The notes under the pieces: generated by a model
The model's input: the letters and a program-made list of their open reading frames with translations, nothing else
Database searches by the model: none
What the model was told of the DNA's origin: nothing
Source of the DNA: Syngnathus acus
Taxonomy: Eukaryota > Chordata > Actinopteri > Syngnathiformes > Syngnathidae
Length of the DNA: 64,000 nucleotides
Assembly: GCF_901709675.1 (NCBI RefSeq)
Contig: NC_051100.1
Location: forward strand, 1,116,001-1,180,000
Reading direction: 5' to 3'
Shown here: piece after piece, positions 46,506-58,476 of the stretch
How the letters are laid out: every line of letters starts with the position of its first letter
Numbering within the stretch: the first letter of the stretch is position 1
Translations under genes and position numbers: made by a program

Positions 46506-48580
46506 TTAGGAGTTGACGTTCACCGGGTCTTCCAGAATGTCCACAGGTGTTCCTGTATTGTCCAGTCGGGGGCGCCACTTTGGATCTTCGATGGCCTCCA
46601 GGAGAGCTGCCAGCTCAACCTCCAACTTGCCAACCGTGTCCTCCACTTTCTGCAAAATACAGACGGTATGTTTGTGTCCTTAGAGACTAAATAATACATT
46701 AATAAGCTGTAGTATGAATAATGGAATCATCAGTCATGAATTATACAATACTTTGATTTGTATGAATTATACAGTTGCCCAAAGCAGTTACTAAGGGAAG
46801 GTCAGAGGAAGTATACAACTTCTTGATGAGTTTTTGAGACTGACAGTAATAAATCACCTTCTCCACTTCATCCAAGCGATTATGACGACTTGCGTGTTCC
46901 TGACACGCGCTCGAAGACACGGCTCGAGGCGACCGCTCGGCATCCACCTCTGAAAGTGCGCACGTGAGTAAAGTCGCACTGTAAAGCAGACACAAAACTC
47001 ACACAAACTGATGTTCAAAATTTTCGGAGAAGTCGAAGAAATCCGTCAAGTCCTGAATTAGCAAAGCGGCCCCAGGCCATCACATCGATTGAAGTTTTGT
47101 CTTATCCGTCCAGAGAATAGTCTCCAAAAAGTCTTGCAAATCAGTCCGTTTTCAATTTGCTGCTTCTCAATAGAGTCAACAAAATACAAATATGCTCTCT
47201 TAGAGATGACAATGGGAGTCTCTTTTTCATTGCGGCTTGGATGAAACTTCAGCGCCCCGCTGACGCCAAACTGCCTTTTCTGATATCGAACGTCGAGGCA
47301 CTGAGAATTACTCTCGCCTCCATCATTACATTGGTACTAGGCAGCTTGCCTGCTGTGGCCCACCAGACAAGAGAGGCTGAAAAACGGAGACACTCACTTA
47401 TTGCTCACTTGTGGAAAACTGATTTCCTATTCACATCCAACTGGCAGTGGACCGAGAGGAAGGAGGCCAACATATCGAGATTGCTTTCTAAAAAACAAGC
47501 CCAAAACATGCTTTTCCTGAAATAGAGGCGTAACGCTTCTTATGCTCATTGTCATTATTTTCACCTTGAATCGCATCTGCTGTGGCAAATTCATCGAGGT
47601 AATCATTTCTATAACATAAGTTAGTGACAGAAATGAGATCTTTTCCTTTGGGTCAGGCGGTACAATTAGATGTGAGCTTGGCAAAGTAGACGCTTTTTGG
47701 AACAAAACATGCTGCTGGGCCTCCAATTGAAAAACAACAGCACCCCTTCCCCAAACCACAGCTGTGTTTTTACATCAGCCAGCGTGTTTGTGGGATCAGC
47801 GTGCACACATGCAATTTGGAAGTGAGCCACTGAGAGCAACATGCTGATATTCAAGATGAGTGAAAATGTGCACTTTGCTGCAAAGTAGCTGACGAGTTAT
47901 GTTGCCATAGCTAGCTGTTTCCAAAGATGCATTCATTCCTGTTTGCCTTGGCCGATGCTAGATGAAGAGCTGCTGTTTTTTTACTGCCAGAAAAATCCCA
48001 TAAGATGCACACAAATACTGTCAGAGGAAACGAAGCAAACGGACGTGGTGATGTAACGTAGTGACTGTGCCAGAAGGTAAAGGTCAATAAGCTTGTGTGC
48101 GTACGTCACGTTCCTGCCTGCAAGCGCAGAGGAATTCACTTCACTGCAAAATTGAGAATTTGGTGCACCAGGTTGTCTTGATCTCACGTTCCGTACAGCC
48201 GACCGACCATTCTTGCCGTATGAAGTCATCGGAGTGCACGCACCAAACGCGTCAAGTACTTTCCCCATTTAATTGTGCTTTACTCAAACAAAGCAACGAC
48301 ATCTGATCAGAACTAAAAAAAGACTTGTCTTTGTGCTCACACTCAATTTGATTGGATGAAACTACAGCTGGAATGAATTACAACCATATGTTCCTCGACC
48401 TACATGGTGCGGTTCAGCTTCATACTTCACATACGTATATCTCTGTAAAAGTCACAAATGTCACACCAATGTGTCGCTCCATAAAAAGAAATCTCAACCT
48501 CTGCTCCTTTCCTTACCTGCCACGGTGTAGCCAATCAAGAGGATGATGAGTCCAATTGTGAAGGTGAAGGGGTGGACCAT
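46506..48580 (-). CDS. plac9: Placenta-specific protein 9 homologue (small secreted coiled-coil protein)
   Basis: Three minus-strand coding exons: 48580-48517, 46949-46858 and 46649-46506, which join in phase to 99 aa (human PLAC9 is about 97). The start is MVHPFTFTIGLIILLIGYTVA, a hydrophobic signal peptide (or anchor) followed by EVDAERS. A lone cysteine lies in SSSACQEHASRHNRLDEVEK, corresponding to STACDRH...RRLDVMEE of human PLAC9. A heptad-like helix follows, KVEDTVGKLEVELAALLEAI, matching EKTVDHLGTEVKGLLGLL, then a short acidic tail. PLAC9 is a small, probably secreted vertebrate protein without a settled mechanism. In human it neighbours TMEM254, and the tmem254 gene lies about 10 kb away here, which supports the call. 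Similarity is limited to the C-terminal helix, so I rely on exon structure, size and synteny as well. Confidence 0.82.
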
Positions 48581-50245
48581 GGTGTCTTTTAAAAAGAGCA
48601 AGGTGAGCAATTAGTTTGGAGTGCAATGCTTCCTCTATCCCACTTTGCTGTTTCCTCTGGAGTGGTTGCGCCCAGATTCTTAATGAAAACATGGAATGCA
48701 GAGCAGAAAGCTCCGTTTCTGGGAAGGGGTGGGATGTTTGGACTCGGGAGGGAAGGGGGTGGGGGCGAGCCATCTCAGTCAAACTAAACACCAATACACT
48801 TACAATGAATTCATAGTTGATCAACCCACACTGTTGGTTTGGTGGTGCTTTTTGATTGGACTTTACCGGTTTGTTTCCTTCTTAGAGAATAAAATCTTTA
48901 GGCCGCTAGTCTTTTTCTCCGAAATTCTCTGTTTCCAGCAGGAGCGCAGTGAAATCCAATCAGTTCGTCCTCTATATGTAGTTGTGTTGATTGCTTCCTT
49001 TTAGCCAGCTTTCTTGGTTGGCACATGTGCAAGCGCACACAACCTGGTTGCTGTCAGCGTGGTTATCTTCTTTAAGCCAGACTGTCTTCATCCTCATGTT
49101 CTGCTCACTTGTCTGCCCTCTTAAGCAGATCTACAGGTTAAGTAGCAGAAACTGAAAAGTGGAGGAAAAGTGAGAGTGTGACACGAGTCAGGCTGTGATG
49201 TAGCAATAGAATGAAAGTTCAAGGAAATATGCACGCAAAGAGAGAAGGTGACGGCACCTGGTTGCGCTCATGTGTCATGTGACACACTGCTGGAGGCGGG
49301 GTCACCTTCTCCGTCGTCTATTTCGGTGCATTTTTCCACTTGTGTCATCATGACAAAACATCACACCCACTGGGAAGGACATAGTGTTACAGTTCAATGC
49401 TCGGTCTTGTGTTTGGGGGGGAAGATTAAGAAAAGGATTACCTGGAAGTGTGGGTCATACTAGAGGTTGCTTCAAGTTAACTGGGGTTTAACGGGAGGAT
49501 AACGTAATCTGTGAGGACGGTGAAAGTGCCCGTCTGGTTTCCGTACACGGACGGAGCCCAATGCAATGGATAGCTTGCGTGCTCTGGTGACAACAATGGT
49601 TTCAACTGTAGGCTTGGATAGATTGAAGTATGTCTGAGATCTGTTCCGAATCATTTCCCCATTTGGTTTGGCTCCATCGTTCAAAACTGGAATCCATCCA
49701 GGCTGAAGCGGGGTAGGATTGACTGTGTGCAGTTTTTGTTCTTTATGTGGAGAAAGTGCACTAGATGATATTTGAACCAAGCGCCAACATTCCAAAGCAG
49801 GGATCTGAAGTTGGCTCCACAAATGTTAAAACTAATTTGCACAGGCAGATACATTCATTGTTGGTGTAAGTTATTCATTTCTGATCCAGCCCCATTCATA
49901 CTGGTCTCCCCTGTCTGGTTTAGCCTCTGGATCACTGCTCCTTAGATAAACCCTAAGTCTGCATCTATCCCCTTAGACCGTCTGATTTGGTCTACGTCAC
50001 AGAACAGGGACGTAATCCCGGTCTGGGCTGAGAATAGAAAGTTGGGAGGGGCCAACTCACCGCAGAGACGCTCTCAAGTCACTGTACATGTGTCCCTTGA
50101 TAATCCCTTCTTAAACAGCTTCTCAGCTGGGTACGAGTTTGGGAACTCAGGTTTACACCGTGGGAGCTGTACTGGGCGGTGTCGGACAGCTGAGGAGGAT
50201 TCACGTACACGTACAGAACTCTTTGGATTCTCTTCTTCAACCAGG
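48581..50245. other. Divergent intergenic region between plac9 and the dehydratase-like gene
   Basis: This must hold both promoters. On the minus strand a pyrimidine-rich acceptor-like stretch (CTTGCTCTTTTTAAAAG) lies 5 bases before the plac9 ATG, and a GTAAGT donor lies at 48803-48798, so a plac9 5'-UTR exon is possible. The frame upstream of the dehydratase ATG stays open from 50042 but shows nothing recognisable. Confidence 0.5.
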
Positions 50246-52180
50246 ATGAACTTTGCTGCCCAGTTATTCTATTCGAGCTACTTGAGTGAGCGACTGGAAC
50301 GATTGTTTTCCCCAAAGCCTGCACTTAAAGGCATGGAAGAAAAGGACCCTTTTTGGCAAAGGTGGGAAACATGTAGTGAGCCAGAGCCAACACAACATCA
50401 ATCCAGTAGTGATGCGCTGTCTTTGTGACAAAAAGCAACCTCGACCTCAAAACAAAGACTTCAGGTGTTAGTCCAGTTCCTTCCTACCTCAGTCCCTCTT
50501 CCTGTTTGTTCCTCTAGCAAAACCCCCTCATACCCTTCAGAGCTCCCCTCGACCCTCATTAATCCTGTAGTATTGCCAAAAGTCCACCTCCAGTCTAAAA
50601 CAAAGACTAGACTTCAAGTGTAAGCTCAGTTCCAGCCTCAGTCACTGGTCCTGTTTGTTCTTCACTTTTACACCTCTCGCTAAAAGATCTCCCTCATAGA
50701 GACACAACAATCAGCTTGTCTTCCAAAGATTTGACTGCTTCTGTCTCCAAAGTTCCACAGGATCTCCCCGAATCTTGCCCACATTCATCCCAGTCCCTAA
50801 GAGCACCAACCTCTTGTGTCTGCCTACCTTCTAATTCTTCAGTCCCTGTTTCATATCAAGAGAAGTTGCTTCCTTCCCTGGATTCCCCAGTAGACATTCT
50901 CCTTCGGTTAGCACTTTGTGTTCTTCTCCTCTTTGTTGCCAGGTCATGCCAACATTTTGTAAGAAAGCCTTCATGCCTGGTACCTATGTTTGGTTTTGGT
51001 TCTGACATGAACCCAATGTTATGTTAACTGCCCTCTCTGATCAGCCAAACAAGGTCATCACTGAACAATCATTTCATTAGCTGTTCATCATTACAGACAA
51101 GTTTTTACCCAACTCTGGTCTGTCAAGGTAGAAATTTCCCAAAATAATAACCACACATGCTAATGTTAGCTGTGCACCCTGTGTAAACAGAGCTCCCTCC
51201 ATCCAGCCTTGGGCTTTTCCATTCACTGTTTTGTTTACAAGTCGAGCTTGTGGCTGAGTAATGGACTCTGATAAGTGGGGCAGAGGGCAATCATAGAGTT
51301 GATGACGGGAAAAGGTCAAAGAGTTGTGGTTTAAATAGAAGCAGCGCTGAATGAAATGCACTCAAGATGACTCACATGGTCAGCAGTCATGAAATACAAC
51401 TAAAGCTCCCCAAAGATCAAGTGGAAATGAAATCATAGCACACTTTCTGACAAGCACAACCTCTGTGGATGTGTTCAAGTCATTGTCAGTGGACAGGCTC
51501 TCCAAAAACCCAAACCTTGCCATTAACCAAATGTGATCTTCTCTTCCGTCTAGGTGACGGGGTTAATCTCCAATGGCGATAAGCCTATTATTTTGTTTGT
51601 ACTGTGTGAAAGGCCTCCTAACTAACCAGGCGGTGGCAAAAGCAGCTCCACCACTTTATTTGTTTAGGAAAGTTTTTTTTTTCGTTGTCATCAGATCATA
51701 TGAAATGAAACTGTTGAAATGACTGTTCCGTTATATTGGAAAGCAATTTCCCAAGCTGCTATGAATCAAAGTGGCCTGTCTTTCGCCCCTAATTGCCACT
51801 TTAATCCTTAGTGTGAACCATGAAAAGTAAAAGTGGACAACTAATGAATCATAAATGAGTTCCTAGATGCAATCTGTCATAGTGAGTAGAAAATGTTGAC
51901 ATGAAAGGTGAATCCATTTATCTTGGACAGAAGTGGGTGTTCTCGTTCATATAGTTTTCAGGCATTAGGTGGTAATTGTTTCAAACTGCCACTTTGGGAA
52001 TGTTCTGACGTTCACTTTCAAACATTTAATTGGCTGCGCTTTCATGTCTCAATGTCAGAGTTTTATTATCAGGCTTCTGAAAATGTACTTTAGTATTATC
52101 TTTAAAAATCCACTCTTGTCGCAGGATATTGAGCAAAAAAGACCTCAAACAGTACATCTGTTTGAAACTTAAAGTATTTT

Positions 52181-52211
<31 letters not shown>

Positions 52212-55200
52212 GTGTCCAGATTGCATCATTTTTTCAATATCCAATCCATAATGCATCCCGCTTAGTCACGTTGTAGCCATCTGATGGACCAAATTGTTGA
52301 CGGTAGACTTACCGAGGCCCCGATGTTTTGTGGGGGAGGTTTGGCGCAATTTGCAACGGAATTCCAGACTAATGTATGCTTTGCATTCAAAAAAAAAGAT
52401 ATATGTATATTGTCATTTGATTGTTCCCATCTTGGGTTTTAGCAAATCTTTTATTCTGTAGTCATTTATCTTCATATCATAGTCCAGATGTAAAAAAGCT
52501 CGCTAAAGATGTAAGGACTTGTACCTTCTAGAGAGGAGCTGCGTCTGGGCCCCGCAGAGCCAGAAGACCTTTACAAAGGAGCGCTCCTCAGCAATGGCAC
52601 CGCCGTCGGCCGCAGACCCACCCTCATTGAACCAGAGAGGCTGAAGGACTTTGGTGAGGAGGAACTCCTCAATGGTGACGTGAAGGTCCGTGACACAAGA
52701 GTGCTGGCGGCGGTGGAAGCACCTGCAATGGCGCTAAAGGAGCCGCCGAAAACCAGACGCGTCAGCGAGTTCAGGATCGTCCCCAGACCGCCCATTCACT
52801 ACCTGCGCTTTGAGGACATCAGTGCCGCTGCCTTCACTATCCAGACAGGAATACAGAAGACGCCCTGCACGGTAAACAAACACAATTTGCAACATTGTAT
52901 TTTCCTTTGGCTTCATCAAATCCTCTCACTGTCCTGTGTTTCTCAGTACTCCCGGCTGTCCAAACAGTACGGGATGGAGATTTATCTGAAAAAGGAGCAC
53001 CTGAACTACACGGGCTCAGTGAAGGAGAGAGGAGTGTTGTACCTGCTCTCCTCCCTCACACAGGTAAGACCATCCCTTCCTGTCTGGCAGGTCATAAGAA
53101 TCTGCCTCGTCAGTCAGTCAGTCAGTCCATATTGACCACTGGATCCCTCCATGTCGATATTTTCAGGAGCAGCAGAAGAAGGGAGTGATCGTTGCCACCG
53201 ACTGTAACTTCTCCATGGCTGTGGCCCACCACGCGGTGGAGCTGAAGATCCCCGTCTTCGCTATCATGCCGGCATGTTGTTCGTCGCCTCGTCTCAGGAT
53301 CTACAGAGATTACGGCGCCATGGTCATCTCCTATGGCAGCACCGGTCACGACTCTCAGAACCACGCCCGCCACTTGGCCGAAGACAACGGATATCTCTAC
53401 CTGGAAGAGTGAGTCATTTTATTTATGCTTGGAACTTGTTACAGACACATGGAGAAAAAGAAAGCTGAAAAGCTTAATTGAGGCAAGATTTTTGTGCTGT
53501 TCAGAGAGGAAAATTCCAGCTACCTGGCAGGACTTGGCACAGTAGGCCTGGAGATCTACGAGCAAGTGCCCAAGCTTGATGCGGTGCTGGTGCCCGCAGC
53601 TGGACAGTACGGTCTACTGGCGGGCACGGCGGCAGCCATCAAGCATCTCAACTCGCACATCCGTGTCATAGTAAGTTGACGCGCCGGAATGTATCAACTT
53701 TTCTAATCAATTGGTTCATTTCCATTTTCCACCGTGCATGAGGTCACATTAGACAAGTGGCGACTCACCTCCTCCATTTCTCTGGTGTGCATCCAAGGAT
53801 GTTTTGGGCTTTTCTTGACAAGATGAATGTACTTGATGTTTCTTCCTGTTTCCTGTTTTTCCTGCTTCCCTTATCAGCCTCCTGCTAAAGGTCTGACACC
53901 TTGAGGTCTGTTTACACTGGAGGGAGAGGATGAGCCTCTTATTTTTCCTCTTCAATATACTATAATACAGTGTTCTGGCTTTAGCGAGTGCTTTACATTC
54001 TAACGCACAGACGGGGGGGGGGCTGCTTGAGTTGAACACGCATGGATGCTCTCACTCTTTTCCCGTGATCAAAGAATTAAAGATGTGCGAATAAAGCACC
54101 TTCCGGAGAACCCTGCTCAGTGTCTGTGTGTGCTGTGCATGCGAGGGCGGCCTGAAAAAACCTTTTTATACTTTGGAATATTTATTTGATGCGTTTGTGT
54201 GGTTGAGCGTGGAAAAAACGCTGCAGTGCACATAATAATTCAGCGTGTGGACTATCTTCAACAGGGAATAGAACCCGAAGCGTTCCCTTTGCTGCTGCAA
54301 TCTCTAAAGACAGATGGCCCCGTCAACGACGTTCATTGCAAGCCGAACAGCAAGCTGTATGGAGGTAGTCGTGAATGAAATGCGGATCCCAGCTAGCTTG
54401 AATAATCCTTTGTGGTTCCTGTTTGCAAATGTTCATCTCCTGTCTGTTGTCAGATCTCGCGGGGTGCTCGCTCGGTATCAACACCTTCCATCTGGCAAAG
54501 AAACTAGTCGATAAAGTCATCTCTGTCAGGTAGTCCACAGCAAACCTTCAAGTTGTTGCTTAATGACTACAATAGAGTCATTACATTAAAAGATTTGTTT
54601 GTTGAATGATTTTTGCCTTTCCACAATGGAGTGAAATGAAATACTGATGTAATGCGGCTGCAGTGAAGCCCTGACAAAATATCTCCTGGGAGGAAGCTTG
54701 GCAGGAAATTGGAGATTTCAGCATGCCTGTAGGCTCCAAACTTCAGGCGGTCATTAACCGTTCAGGGTTTTTTTTTTTCTTCTTTTTTTTTTCTTCTTTT
54801 TTTTTTCTTCTTCAGATGGCAGACTGTAAAATGTCTTGATAAACCTTAGGGATTGATTTTTGTCATGCCATCTTCAATGACATGAAATAAATCATCTGAA
54901 TTGAAGACATATTTTTCTTCCAGTATCTCTGCAGTGCGACCAAAAAATAAATCTTGTGTCGACCACAAAAAATAAATGATTCATATTCAACCAACAGATA
55001 GGTTTCTATTCCATTTTGGATTTGTTTGGTCAATTTTCTGGTTGGATTCTCTTAATCTCTTAATAATGATGATATCTGGCGATTTCTAAAAGGAAGAAAA
55101 TCGAAAATGATGTAAAGAAAGGTTTGCATCTCTAAGATGCTCAAACTTATCTGCTGAATTTCTGTGATCTTGAACCTGAAGTGCCATGAATGAGTTGTGT

Positions 55201-57240
55201 TTATCCCCGGCCGGCAGTGAGGAGGATTCTTTGGTGGCAATGTTGAGGTTTCAAGAGTTTGAGCGTTCCACTGTGGACACAGAGGGAGCCATGGGATTGG
55301 CGGCCATCTTGGCTGGACAACTCAGCGAATTGAGAGGCAAAAGGTGCGTTTGATTGATTTATACATTAAGACTTTCAAATGGATCAGACGGAAGCGCTGG
55401 AGCGCTTCTGTCAGACGCTTCCCTCGGTGCTCGAGGAGGTATCGTGCTTATTTGCATGCAGAGATGATCATATTTGAGCGATTTTGCGTCGAGCTGCCGC
55501 ACATTCCCCCGGAGCGGCCTCTGAAACGATGGGATGGCTTCAAATGATGATATATTTCTGTCACGCTGTGTGATGAATTGTAAACAAACTCTTGTGACTC
55601 ACAGCCCACACGGATTGAATTGTGCTGACCTGTCATTGCTTTGAAAGTCTGTGAACATAATGTGAGTTATTTGGTTATTTAGTTTGTGAAAATTGTCCTT
55701 CTTGATGCTCATTTTAATAGGGCTGAATTTTCCGATTGATTTGATGACTCTGGCAATATGGTAGTGCGTGACTAGATATCAACAGAAATGAGAAAGAAAT
55801 GTGTTGTTGCAAGCATGTATTTATGGACACTGCTTTATGACAAGAACATCCCACAAACCTTTCTCTTCAAGTTAGAAGCAGTGTCTAATAACATATTTTG
55901 ACGACCTAAACAATAATAATGATTCATGATATTCCAAAATGACGCATGGTGATTAGGGAGTCCTAATCTGCCTCTGTGTGAACCTGAGTGTGGAAAAAAC
56001 TGTACCCTTGACTTCTCTCGAGTTTTTTCATGATCTCTCTGTACACTCCTCAAAGGTTTTGCAGAGTTGTGCCTTTTCTCCTGACCACACAACCAAGGTG
56101 CTTGATGAGGCAATCTGTCTATGTAGGGTGGCAGTGGTGGTGAGCAGCGCTAACATGGATCTGGATCTGGTGAGGCAGTGTGTGGACCGAGCCCTGGTGC
56201 TGGAAGATCGTGTCAGCAAGTTCTCAGTACAGCTAGGGGAATGGCCGGGAGACATGGCCAAGCTGTTGGACGTCCTGTCCAGAGAAGACGTCAGGTGAGT
56301 CAACTGACACTTTCTTCATGATTGGAGAGTAAAGTCACCCCACCCAAAAAAAAAGGTCATTGAACTGACCCCACGCTATTTTTTTTATGCTGAATCCTTG
56401 AAATAATCATCCAATTTTAAGATTGTGCCGATACCTTCCTCAGGTTGTTGGACGTCAGCCATCGGAGGCATAGTGACAGGTCCAACCTCTTCAGGGCAAA
56501 GGTCAGCTGTCAAATATTCTTTGTCACCTTAGTTTTCTCCATCGTGGAAGAAAACAGCATTTGTTAAAAACAAAAAATGAAAAAATCATAGCCGTTTTCT
56601 TGGTTGCATTGCTTGCACTTTGTGTTTGTTCGACTTTGCTGTCCAATTAGATTTCAGCTTCTCTGTGTCGAGCTATTCTCCCCAGGGTCTTGAGAAACAG
56701 TAGTAATAGCCCGTGTCATTTCAACTGTACGCATATTAGCAATGGCTTTGTTCCTTGATCCAACTAGATTTGAAATAAGCCCTCACAAGCCAGCAGCATT
56801 GTTAGATCCTCCCATTGGTAAAACCTGTCCATCAGCCTCAACTTGCAACAAATGTACGTGGCAATCGGCGCACATTGAATTACTATCAGCCTCTCTGCTG
56901 ACGGTGATGTATTGTATTTCAATATTTGATGATTTGGTCATGTTATGTATTATTATAGCATTGATTTGTAGTTTTGAATGAATCCAACATGCGTGATTTT
57001 GGAATATGTTGGGGGCTGTCGCATGGGAAGAAGACGCAATACACTATTGCTTTGTGATGTCTTGTCAATATATCATTTCCTCGGAGCGTAGTGGAATCAA
57101 TAAGTGTCTGCTGTGTCAGTTGTATGCTTTTGCGTTGCCAGGTGGAGTGCGTGGTGGAAACCAGGGACAAGACCCAAAGCGCTCAGCTGCGGAAGACGCT
57201 GGGTGAGCGCTATCCGTCTATATGCTGGCTGGAGCGATGA
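50246..57240 (+). CDS. Threonine dehydratase-like fold-type II PLP protein with C-terminal ACT-like domain
   Basis: Eleven exons: 50246-50361, 52532-52871, 52947-53063, 53167-53408, 53505-53670, 54265-54364, 54454-54529, 55218-55343, 56127-56294, 56444-56501 and 57142-57240 (535 aa, in phase throughout). The catalytic domain has the Schiff-base lysine K178 in TGSVKERG, LAGLGTVGLEI, a PLP-phosphate loop VPAAGQYGLLAG (301-312), GIEPEAFP and a closing helix. The last ~75 residues (from FSVQLGEWPGDMAKLL) look like the ACT-like regulatory domain of threonine dehydratases. Canonical enzymes deaminate threonine to 2-oxobutyrate. Here the usual SAGNH is TDCNF, the GGGGL loop is AGQYGL, and the usual acidic site after the loop region is changed, so activity is uncertain. 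The ~130-residue N-terminal extension (MNFAAQLFYSSYLSERLERL...) is unfamiliar to me. Mammals have SDS, SDSL and SRR but, to my knowledge, no ACT-bearing orthologue. The first exon is inferred from splice phase only. Confidence 0.85.
50362..52531 (+). other. Intron 1 of dehydratase-like gene
   Basis: About 2.2 kb. The segment at about 50450-50700 shows two diverged copies of a motif ('caaaacaaagacttcaggtgtta...cctgtttgttc' and 'taaaacaaagactagacttcaagtgtaa...cctgtttgttc'), probably an old tandem or interspersed repeat. A 103-codon open frame at 50716-51027 is not recognised. Confidence 0.55.
52184..52210. repeat. (AT)n microsatellite
   Basis: A nearly perfect AT dinucleotide run in intron 1 of the dehydratase-like gene. 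Confidence 0.9.
53111..53127. repeat. (CAGT)4 short tandem repeat
   Basis: Four CAGT units in the intron just upstream of the acceptor of exon 4 of the dehydratase-like gene. Confidence 0.8.
54767..54813. repeat. T-rich tandem repeat (T8-10 CTTCT units)
   Basis: About three copies of a 14-base unit, poly-T followed by CTTC, ending in CTTCTTCAG. It resembles a strong splice acceptor tract, but the sequence after it (ATGGCAGACTGTAAAATG) does not continue the protein. Confidence 0.85.
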
Positions 57241-58476
57241 GAAAAGATTCAAAAAAAGATTCATACTAATGATAAAATGACATCTATAACATATGTGGAC
57301 TCAAATCACATTCAAACAATGGATGTTCCTAATATCTGTGTGAGCGCTGAAAAGCAACACAATTATAGATCAAATATTATTCATATCACGGGGTTCTGGA
57401 AAGCTCACGTAGTTTCCTCTCTAATGAGGGCCACAAAAGATGCTCCCCGATAGACTCCGTTTTAGTGACACTCACTGGAATTCCACTCAATATGAGCAGT
57501 GCTTGGATTCCATTGTGTTTATCTGCGTATGTACATACTATAAAGTACAATGAGTTGAGTGTATACAAATATTAAAATGCCTCTATTTGCAATTGTTAAT
57601 TTTCAACTGCTGTAAATATGTTTCAGTATTATTTATACTGTGGTGTTAGGTAGGTAGTATAGTCAGTCACTCCAAGCAGAAATTCAAAAATACAGAATAA
57701 AGGTATGCTTAACCTGGTGGTGGTATGTGATACAGTAGACGTCCCATTTTCAGGGTTGCACTGTATGGAAAATTCTAGATGGCAGTACTGATATTAAAGT
57801 TCTAATATGAAGAGAATACAATAGAAATGTTTGTTGTTGTATCATAGAAAGAAGTGCAGGAAAAAAAAGAAAAGGACACGCTTAGCTTTTACCATTGTAC
57901 GGTTATAATAATCTGGTTACGGTGGTGATTACATTTCAAATCTAAGATTTGTGCCTTGTACGTGAGGCACGAAGATGCCACAAGAAGCAGTCTTTTTCTA
58001 TGTTCATGGTTTTGGCGCCTTCTTGTGGCCGTTTAGGGTAATGCAGCCCTACTACAATCCAGTCAAGCCACAAAATGGACACTGAAGTTCCTATGTCCAT
58101 TTGCTGACCGACTTGGATATTAGCTGATAAAAGCAAGAATATTTCGGCAGAAACACACACCAAATCTATTTGTAAGAAGTTTTCATTTCAATTGTTAGCA
58201 TTAAGAACATCAAGTGCAACATAGTTAAGTAGAACACAGCAACTGGAAGATGATTGTTATTCTTGGAATGGAAACACCATGAATGTATGAAAGCACCTGA
58301 TAAAATTGTCTCAAAATACCTTTTCTATATAAAAGACTATTCAGAAAAAAATACAATAAGAGTAATCACAGCAATGCAGGATTCAAGTTGATCCACTTCA
58401 CAGAATACTTCAATACTTGACCATTTTAAAAATGTCATGTTCCTTGGTTGTTCTCGTCTGGCTTTTTGAGGCCGCA
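57241..58476. other. Convergent 3' region of dehydratase-like gene and tmem254
   Basis: No exon is visible. The plus-strand gene has an AATAAA at 57696-57701; tmem254 ends on the other strand at 58477. Confidence 0.6.
57696..57701 (+). terminator. Candidate polyadenylation signal of dehydratase-like gene
   Basis: AATAAA lies 455 nt past the TGA stop, in a tail-to-tail interval with no competing gene on the plus strand. Confidence 0.5.

Noticed and set aside
49472-51027. Retroelement coding remnants in intron 1 of the dehydratase-like gene
   Set aside because: Two weak duplicated motifs exist, but no reverse transcriptase, integrase or transposase motif is visible on either strand.
54767-54860. 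Extra exon after the CTTCTTCAG tract
   Set aside because: The tract is a T-rich tandem repeat; the following sequence hits a stop (TAA) within a few codons and would break the dehydratase frame.
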